DNA from: Viola odorata
Taxonomy: Eukaryota > Streptophyta > Magnoliopsida > Malpighiales > Violaceae
DNA: 64,000 nucleotides
Direction: 5' to 3'
Assembly: GCA_963691705.1 (NCBI GenBank)
Contig: OY829540.1
Coordinates: forward strand, 47,342,158 to 47,406,157
Shown here: piece by piece, positions 56,561 to 64,000 of the stretch
How the letters are laid out: each line of letters begins with the position of its first letter
Numbering within the stretch: the first letter of the stretch is position 1
Position numbers and translations under genes: made by a program
Notes under the pieces: generated by a model
Told to the model about the DNA's origin: nothing
Database searches by the model: none
The model's input: the letters and a program-made list of their open reading frames with translations, nothing else

Positions 56561-57673
56561 ATACTTCCTTCGCCCTAACATAACATGTTTGTCCCTCATT
56601 GAGTCCAAACACTCGATTAGGATAGTAAGTAAAACCAGAAAGTTCACCCCCATTGAGTCGTCGCCCGAGGTTGATATTCACAAGTTGAATATAGGTCGAG
56701 GGATCGAGTCAAGAACCTTACTTGAAATTGATTAGGTTGGTTGACACAGGTTGTCTTCAGGTCTAAGCTCGTACTCGTTGAGTTTATCTTCCGCATCTGA
56801 AATCCAAGCCTAGAACTAGATCGGGGAATTACTCGTTACGCATCCTACGCAACTAGGATCGTATCAGTTGGTAGCGGAGCAAAGGCGTTCTAAGGTTTGG
56901 TATCTATCCTTTACTATTTTGTTTGTTTTCAATTGTTGAGATTGATTCTTCTTCTACCCGATCTAAATCAATCTCCTTGCGTCCCGTGTGTTAAATATTT
57001 GTGTGTCAAGTCGATCTAGGATTTCTAGATCTTATTTGCGTCTTTGTGTGTGCAAATCATTGTGAGATTTGTAGTGTCTTTAAATACAAAAATCTGTCCC
57101 CAAAGTGTCTTTAATTTAATTGTTATTTAGTTTCATTCAAGAGTCAAAAAAAATTCGAAAACCAAAAAGAAACAAAATACAAAATACTAGGAGGTATTTC
57201 GAAGCTATATCAAAAAGATTTGTTCAATTTGGTGGCCAGAATCAAAAGATATCAAGTTTGCAAATCACAAACCCTAGATTGCACACATACATATCATTCA
57301 CGGTTTTGTGAATTATTTTGAGTAATTCGAGTCAACTTGAGCTTTAATTGATTCCTAACATTATCTTCTACTCCAGTTGTGTATTTGTTTAGTTGATTTC
57401 TCTTGCAACTACTCAAGTATTCAACATCTAAAATTCTTTGGAAGCTAGTTGTCTTTGTGTGTCTTATTGGAAGCTTTTCATTGAACTCTTGAGTCACTAA
57501 TCATTTGCGCAGGAAAAATTGCAGAGATTTGAGTGATTTATTGGTGAGATTAATTGAGAGATAAATACGAGAGTAAACACGTGAGGGAGTGCTAGGTTTA
57601 GTGCAATTTTACGCCGTTTGCTATTGTTGTGTATTTCAGTAAATTCAAATATGCCATTCTAGGAAGTACAAAG

Positions 57674-59740
57674 ATGAGTTTTTCGCCTTTTGAAGGAACG
57701 GAGAATCCGAGTGTATACTTAGCATGGGAGAGGGAAGTTCAACGAATCTCCCTTTACTATGGTTATTCTGAAAACCAGACGGTGAAGTTGACTTCGGCTG
57801 GATTTCGTGGAGAAGCAATCTATTGGTGGAATGATCTTGACGCCGCTAGGAAGTGATTTGGCACCGGCCCTATCAACGATTGGGAGGTTATGAAAAAGGT
57901 TATGAGGAAGCATTTTGTTCCTACATACTTTCGGTGTAGAATTCTTCAGGATGAGCGTGCGCCCCAAAACGTGATCACTAGAGGTGCTTCGAACTCTCAC
58001 GCATTCGGTATGCCACGGCTAGGTAATAAAAATAAGGTCTCATTGGAGTATCTAGCCGAGAGGGATGAAGAGCGAAAGTGGCAAGAGCGGTACTATAAGG
58101 TGCAAGGATCATGGTAGAGGTGTTATGATGCGCAAGGGTCATTGCGTTATGGTGCGTATGGGCGATCACTAAAATCATATAGCGACGATCGCGAGTGAAG
58201 GGACGACAATCGTTGTGGTGCGAGCATGAGTAGCATCAGATCGAAAGTTTCACCCTTCAAGGGCAAGGGAGACCCCAACACATGTTTGGAGAGAGATGTT
58301 CCTTCTTCAACTCGTGTGCGAACGCAAGATATTTTATGCCATACATGCACATGCCGAGGACACACTTCGAATCAATGTCCCAATAATAGAGTGATCATTG
58401 AGGACAATGGTGAGGTGACGCCGGACGAGATTGACACCGTTAAGGATTCTCTCGAGCAGTTGGAAGTACTAGTGAAGGCTTATGCCGAGTATGAGATCAC
58501 TAGGGAAATTGAGAGAAAAAGAGGAGAGTTGAGTGAAAATAAAGAGGGAATAACAGAGCCAAACAACCCTCATGAAAAGAGTGAGCATGGAAAGACAGAT
58601 GATGAACAAAACAACCTTCATGAAAAGAGTGAGTATGGGAAAAAAGATAGTGAGGAAAACAGCCCGCATGAAAAGAGTGAGCATGTGTTAGTTGGCATTG
58701 ATACAAAAGGAGAGGAGAGTGATTATGCCATAGGGAGAGAAGTGAGGAACACACTTTGTGTGTACAAAAACTATTTTGGCGCAAGTCACCAAAAACCGCA
58801 TTTTTAGCCATTGCGCCTTGATTCTTCTAACCCTAATGAATTCATTTCTTGTCCTATTTATTATTCTTCTCTAGCACAGGTAGATAAGAATTCAATTCAA
58901 GATAATAAAGTCCTTATCCAATCTCCAACTCGAAAGATTGTACAACAAGGTAATTCGGTAAGCGGTTTGGTTAACACTCACCACCAAGCTATTGTATATT
59001 TGTCTTTCTCTAATGCAAAATCAATTGAATTTTCACATATATTTAAATTTCATAACCATTCTCCCATGTGTGAGATTCATGATAGTTTTGTGCTCAAGTC
59101 TACAGGACTTGAAGGAGCTCTTTTTAGGCGCAATCGCTTATATAGGTCCCATGACCTCTTGCAAAATTTTGAGATGCATGATGTGTTTGATGGTTGTTTG
59201 ATGAGCTACTATAATTTATCTAATATTACTAATTAAAAATTTTGGGATGATATGTTTTTACATGGTAGTCCTTTGGATCTTGTTGGTAGTGTTGATAAAA
59301 AGTTCACTTGTGATAAGACGCTTGAAATTTCACCTCGAGTTAATCCTTATGCTAATGGATCTGATTGTTGTGGAACCTACTGTGATTATTTGTTCAAGAT
59401 TAGTTCTAAGTTTCATATGCATGTTAGAAAGGGCAAGTGTTTGTGTTGGTTGTATCATCCGTTGCACAATTTTACTATGACTAGGTCACATGATGATGAT
59501 TTAGTATACTATTGTGATCCAAATGTTACTTGCGTATTCTTTAAGGATGTTTTACATTCATATATGCTTCCTTGGAGTATTGATAGTAATCATAAGGAGG
59601 AGTCACTTAGCGACTCATGGGTGAAACTATGGAGGACGCCGAGAACAAGGACGTTTGGTTCCTTATGGCATGTGGTGGTTTGTAAGTATGAAATTGCATG
59701 GATTCTATTTATTTATACTATGTCATTGTTTTTAACATAA
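57674..59740 (+). pseudogene. gag plus unknown-domain polyprotein of the gypsy element, five stops in one frame
   Basis: A single frame without frameshifts runs from ATG 57674 to 59740, broken by stops at 57854, 58115, 58196, 58805 and 59234. The first part is a Ty3-gypsy Gag (FEGTENPSVYLAWEREVQRI; FRGEAIYWWNDLDAARK). A zinc knuckle CHTCTCRGHTSNQC lies near 58340. It is followed by an acidic linker with three NxxHEKSE repeats (58565-58690). The remaining roughly 310 codons are unlike any retroelement enzyme I know; they are rich in Cys, His and Phe/Tyr (CCGTYCDYLF; MHVRKGKCLCWLYHPLHNF; YYCDPNVTCVFF). The frame preservation suggests that the region was once translated. Its role is unknown. Confidence 0.7.
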
Positions 59741-59785
59741 CAATGAAAATTTTGCATGATGTTTATTCTTTAATACTATGATTTA

Positions 59786-60298
59786 ATGTTGTTGCCCTTA
59801 AGTATTGTATATGATATAGATGGCAGCAAGGCAATGAAGATGGTGTGGACAACCCATGGACAATCCAAGCGCTATGGTGTGCGCTTGAGTGTCAAGATGG
59901 CGATTTTGAGATATCAAGGAAGGATAAGCGAATCCTTCAAGATAGGGACTTGGGATTGGCATTGCTTACGCCGGAAACAGTTTCCAACCCGAGTACCAGC
60001 AGACATGACCACTTGGAGCAATGGTCTTACACAACACATTGTCCTATTCAAGGACATTGCTGCCAAGTTGAATTTGCGAGGTTCGTATGGTTTGATTTGT
60101 GCTTATTTTGCTGATTCTAACTTAAGGTATTGTACTGCAGGCCTAAGCATAGATTCGAGGACGAATCCTTTCCATGGGGGAGGGAATGATACGAATCCTA
60201 GTGCATCACAAGGAGTGCCCTTGCCACCTACTGGACCAATGACTCGCGCGAGGAGCAATGAGTTGCAAGGGAAGTTATCACAGTTCATCTTCAAATAA
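59786..60298 (+). pseudogene. C-terminal gypsy polyprotein tail ending in GPMTRARS
   Basis: The 170-codon frame is in phase with the upstream polyprotein frame, but several stops lie between. Its last third reads GLSIDSRTNPFHGGGNDTNP and PPTGPMTRARSNELQ. This is the tail commonly found at the end of plant Ty3-gypsy polyproteins (DSRTNPF...GPxTRAR), spanning the polypurine tract and LTR start. The first two thirds are not recognised. Confidence 0.65.
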
Positions 60299-61179
60299 TT
60301 ACAAGGCAAGACACTCATCGATGAAGTTGTGTTACGCGAGAAAGCCCCGCGTCTTGTGACCTTGTTCAAAGCGTCATGTTGCACCCCCTTTTCGTTGAAA
60401 ATGAGTAAAGGTTCGGGACGGGCCACAATGCGAGACAAGCGTTGGACTTGTCTTAACATCATGCAAAATGAAGTCGCCACCCTAATTTTCTAAGGTTTAG
60501 GGAACCTAATCGTCATGGCATAAAAAATAAATAAACTAAGGCACAATGGTCTAAACCAAAGAACGATGGTTCGAGGTCATGATTATGGACTTGGGAAGGT
60601 GTTAGGCACCCAAGTCACATCCTAAAAAGGTTACCGGTATGCGAGGTGTTTTGAAAATATTTTAAAAATGTAATTTGGGCCCTCCAAGGTGGCGTTACAT
60701 CTTAGCATTTTTCGTTGGGATTTGTTATTTCCGATTGGGACCGAAGGATGGGTTTACCGTTTGTTCGTATGTTAGAGCGGACGTTCCCCCCCCTTTATCA
60801 TTGGGTCATGCATGATTAATTTAAATTAGGTGATTCTATCATGGCAAAACTAACAAAGTACGTTTTACGGATGCACATATTCCGTGTGGGATCGAAGCCA
60901 CCATGCATAGCATTTAGCAAGAAAATAATTATTTTCATGGTATGAAAGACAAGTGATATAAACATGTTGTGCATGTGAGATTGATTTTAATTGTTTTAGC
61001 AATTCTATACGTCATGTATACGAGTAGGGTGGTTCTAACGCTTACTAGGGAGTCATGCATTCGATTCGGTTTTTAGCCTTCAACTAAACATACAAGGAGA
61101 AGTTTTAAGGTAACCTTACCTTTCGGATGAACCCCAATCGATCCATCTCTTCAAAACCACGATTAACGACAATTCACAT

Positions 61180-62160
61180 AAATATTTAGGTATACGCAAA
61201 CATAAACGATTTTTAACTACTTAGCTAATTATTACAAACCAAGATTCATAATAAAAACTACTTATCTAATTATTACAAATTGGAGGTCGGAATAACTATC
61301 TAACTACTTATTACAACAAGTGAAATACTAATTATTACAACAAGTGAAATGGGTAATTAATTATTACAACAACTGAAATTAATTATTACCACATACACGC
61401 AATTAGAAATAATTGATAATTAATTATCACATCGAATGCATGGAGATAAAGCCTACAATTCTAATGGGTCGGGCTAGGCCCATACTTGGATTTCTAGTTT
61501 TTGGACGAAGTGCATGCAAACAATATTTTCGGAAAACATTAAAGAAAACAAAAAAGGATAAAACGTACTTTTGAACGAGGATTTAAAGCATTAACCTACA
61601 AAGCGAGAGTGTTAGCGAAGGTTTGAAAATAAATAAATAATAAAGAGCGCATGCGATATTTATTTAATTTGACGAATAAATATTTAAATAAACACGAAGA
61701 ACAAAATAAGCAATTTATTTCATGCCAAACAAATAAATAATTAGACATAGGAAACAAGTAAACAATTAATTAGACATGGCAAGCAAGTAATCAATTAATT
61801 CATTTATCGCATATGAGCAATTCATAACAAATTAAGCATGACATAATTAATACTCCATTTATTTATAACATGTAAGCATATTAAAATTTTCACAATAATT
61901 TAAACATGGCATAAACACGTTATTATCATGTGAACATACAAGTATTTCATATGACTTGAATAATGCATAAAAAAATATACAAATAATCCATACGATTTAA
62001 ATATATCATTTAACATACGAACATTTTAATATCATTTAAACACAACAATAAAAAGCATACGAATGTTTTATGCAATTTTAACATGTTATAAAAGCATACG
62101 AATATTTTTATTAATTTAAACATGTTATAAAAGCATACGAACATTTTGCACAATTTTGAC
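61180..62160. repeat. AT-rich internal repeats in the long LTR
   Basis: Motifs such as ATAAAAGCATACGAA and AATTATTACAAC recur many times with irregular spacing. Two clear examples are the near repeats at about 62050, 62090 and 62130. No coding signal is seen. Confidence 0.55.
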
Positions 62161-62755
62161 GAAAATTAATGGGCTGGGCCCCACCTTTTAGATTTTTGGA
62201 CATGACAAAATGGGCTTGGAATTAATCCAAGCCCAAAACCTTCTAATTAAAACAAATGGATTTGGCAAAGGCCAAGCCCATCACCTTTCTTATTTAAAAA
62301 TTTCGCCCAGCATCATCTTCTTCCCTTTCTTCTTCACGTCGCCGGCCACCATGGCCGGTGACTCAAGCTTAGACAAACCCCTAAAATCTACCCAAAACAG
62401 CCCCAATCATCATGGTATCAAAGCAGTAGATCAAGGCAACAAGAACAACAAGTGAATTTAAGCAAAACAGTGGCCAATTTTCACATGGAATAATTAAGCT
62501 ATTTAACATGCATTTTTGTGATTAATTAGCTAGAGCAAGCAAGCAATTAAATTGAAGCAAGGGAAGCATAATTAGCATGAAGACTAAACATGTGAGGCAA
62601 GTTCTAGCAATTTATTTCATGCTTTAGAGACAAAACGAAAATTTAAAGAGAAGCTAGTGAGAGAGAGTTTACTTTCCAGGAGAGCTTTGGACCAAGAAGG
62701 ATGAGCAAGAAATGGACATTAAGAGGAGGATTTGGTGCCCTTGTTTCGTTGCTTG

Positions 62756-62771
62756 AAGGTCTCTATTTATA
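62756..62771 (-). promoter_or_regulatory. TATA box of the long LTR, minus strand
   Basis: CCTATAAATAGAGACC on the minus strand is a strong plant TATA context. It is followed downstream (lower coordinates) by a CAAGCAACGAAACAAGGG leader. Confidence 0.55.
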
Positions 62772-63631
62772 GGGGAAGGTTGAGTCGGTTTCGAGGGAGC
62801 TTGTGGCTGCAAATCGCCGGGGGAGGTGGAAGGTGAACAGTGGCCGGAGTGGAGGCCAAGTTTGGGCTTGTGTGGCTAGGGATTGCCGATGGGATGTTTG
62901 GTGATGATGAATTGTAGTCGGAAAACCTAGCTAGGAAGAAATGTGAGGTAATTTTGGATATTTATGCATTAATTGTCATTAATGCATGAATTTGAATACG
63001 AATGGGATATTTTGGTACGAGCGAATTCGTACGAAAGTGAAAATAAATCCGAGCCGAGGAAACCACGACGTGTAGAAAAATAAGACAAGAAAACTAGTGT
63101 ACAGTAAATAAACGAGAAGTTTGAGTTAACGTATTTATTTTCTCTTTCGGAAATGTCAAAAGGTTCGGACGCAAAATAAATGCCCTTACGGTAAAAATTG
63201 AACGAAACCAAACGAGAGGGTGTGAGAGAAAAATAGTACGTATTTATCAATTAAAGAAATTACGCGTCCGACCCACGATCCCGGGAAACTTACTCGGGAC
63301 TGATAGAAGTTCGCGTAAAGACAGTCGAAAGTACGAAAAATGAGAAGGCACGAAATGACACAGAATATTAAACAAACTAGCCTAGGACCAAAAATCGACA
63401 AAAATTTGACCTAGACGAGCTATTAAATGCGGTAAACTTAAAATACGAAAATAAGTTGTGACGTAAGTCAAAATTCAGGTAGCAACAGTTGCCCCCTCTT
63501 TACTGTCTGATCAAAAATACAGTGTAACTGAAATTTTTGAGTAGCAGTAAAGACGGTTGCCCCAGGTATTTACCATGTCTTTAATACATCATAACTGGTT
63601 GAGACGTGGAATTATGAACGAAAATGTGAAA

Positions 63632-63925
63632 TAATCGCTCAAGGAGGAGTAATAATTACGCAGGAAAGTAGTCGCTCGGGGAGGAGTATTTTAGATAGAC
63701 ATGAAAGTAGTCGCTCAAAGAGGAGTATTTAGATATAATATGCGGAAAAGTAGTCGCTCAAGGAGGAGTAGTTTAGATAGACAGGAATGTAACGAAAGTA
63801 GTCGCTCAAGGAGGAGTAATAATTATGCAAAAATGTAGAATTATGTAAGAAATGTAGTCGCTCAAGGAGGAGTAATAATTATGCAGAAATGTAGTCGCTC
63901 AAGGAGGAGTATTTTGGTTTGCAGA
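63632..63925. repeat. minisatellite with core AGTCGCTCAAGGAGGAGTA
   Basis: The core occurs about eight times with variable 15-40-bp spacers that often contain AATTATGCAGAAATGT. It sits in the upstream part of the putative minus-strand LTR, where enhancer repeats are common in retroelements. Confidence 0.88.
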
Positions 63926-64000
63926 AAGGTAGATGATGGAATTTTGTAAATGAGAGTTGTAACGTACCTTCGCTCGGATATTGATTGAGGGTAACATACC

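Larger units (their letters stand above)
56640..60378 (+). mobile_element. non-autonomous Ty3-gypsy element without pol (boundaries partly uncertain)
   Basis: A 5' LTR end (AGGATCGTATCA, ending at 56879) is followed by a PBS-like TTGGTAGCGGAGC. A leader of about 0.8 kb, a gag-type frame, an unrecognised frame and a polypurine tract (ATGGGGGAGGGAA) lead to an LTR start TGATACGAATCC at about 60188. The LTR ends TGATACGA and TCGTATCA match those of the block at 9297-12372. The 3' LTR is interrupted near 60379 by the next element. The left limit of the 5' LTR is not clear. No protease, reverse transcriptase or integrase motif is found, so it depends on a partner element. Confidence 0.7.
60379..64000 (-). 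mobile_element. probable long Ogre-like LTR on the minus strand, runs out of the window
   Basis: On the minus strand the stretch would end GGGGGTGCAACA at 60379. This resembles the U5 end of Ogre-type (Tat) LTRs, which carry AACGAAAAGGGGGTGC-like and GTCGCCACC-like segments. A TATA box (CCTATAAATAGAGACC on the minus strand, 62756-62771) lies in the middle, as in a retroelement promoter. The length of over 3.6 kb fits the very long LTRs of Ogre elements. It appears to have inserted into the 3' LTR of the preceding gypsy element. The far end and target duplication are outside the window, so solo LTR or full element cannot be decided. Confidence 0.45.

Noticed and set aside
62210..62455. 81-codon ORF containing a GCCACCATGGCC start context
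   Set aside because: Good start context, but the frame ends after about 37 codons of low-complexity sequence and lies inside the putative LTR.
63632..63925. CRISPR-like array with short core and variable spacers
   Set aside because: The core is imperfect, spacers are related to one another, and it lies inside a plant LTR-like sequence.

Overview
The window is nuclear DNA from a flowering plant, most likely a eudicot. It is AT-rich, its genes have GT-AG introns, and it is packed with plant transposable elements (hAT, Mariner/Stowaway, Ty1-copia, Ty3-gypsy, L1-type LINE). It also holds broken copies of typical plant nuclear genes: a CBSX5-like CBS-domain protein, HSP101/ClpB, an IBR1-like peroxisomal SDR, organellar EF-Tu, plastid MSRB1 and a PDR-type ABCG transporter. 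I see nothing bacterial, no CRISPR array and no operon. The species cannot be named from the sequence alone.

Layout. 1-75 is the 5' end of a minus-strand gene that leaves the window. 1794-1964 is a hairpin MITE. 2165-7682 is a nearly full-length hAT element with a decayed BED/hATC transposase; a 1,360-bp solo LTR sits in its 5' intron. 8131-16551 is a large Mariner element (TA target duplication, Stowaway-type ends). Its transposase is split by a block with two LTR copies in inverted orientation (9297-12372). It also carries a second ORF with its own TATA box (14130-14495) and a possible captured gene fragment. 17640-19475 is the best preserved host gene, a three-exon CBSX5-like gene on the minus strand with one apparent frameshift. 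19.5-26.5 kb is AT-rich with degenerate repeats and a 998-bp non-autonomous hAT.

26.6-32.8 kb is a 28-bp minisatellite into which a 1,276-bp hAT and a deleted Ty3-gypsy (Athila/Tat-like) element have inserted, each with a readable target duplication. 35.15-42.93 kb is an HSP101 pseudogene on the minus strand, split by a 4,503-bp Copia element. 44.7-51.2 kb is a cluster of fragments from several unrelated host genes, with an inverted duplication and a 1,000-bp hAT that contains a tRNA-Gly-like sequence. 52489-55700 is a 5'-truncated LINE with a poly(A) tail and a 14-bp target duplication. From about 56.6 kb to 60.4 kb lies a non-autonomous gypsy element that has gag and an unrecognised ORF in place of pol. 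From about 60.4 kb to the end is probably one very long Ogre-like LTR on the minus strand.

How it works together. This is not a pathway locus. It is a nested TE landscape in which insertion order can be read from target duplications. Nearly every ORF is disrupted, often by stop codons compatible with C-to-T decay. The items most worth following are the second ORF in the Mariner element, the inverted-LTR block, the unknown gypsy ORF, the Pol III-like tRNA sequence inside a hAT, and the multi-gene fragment cluster, which could reflect Helitron-type capture.
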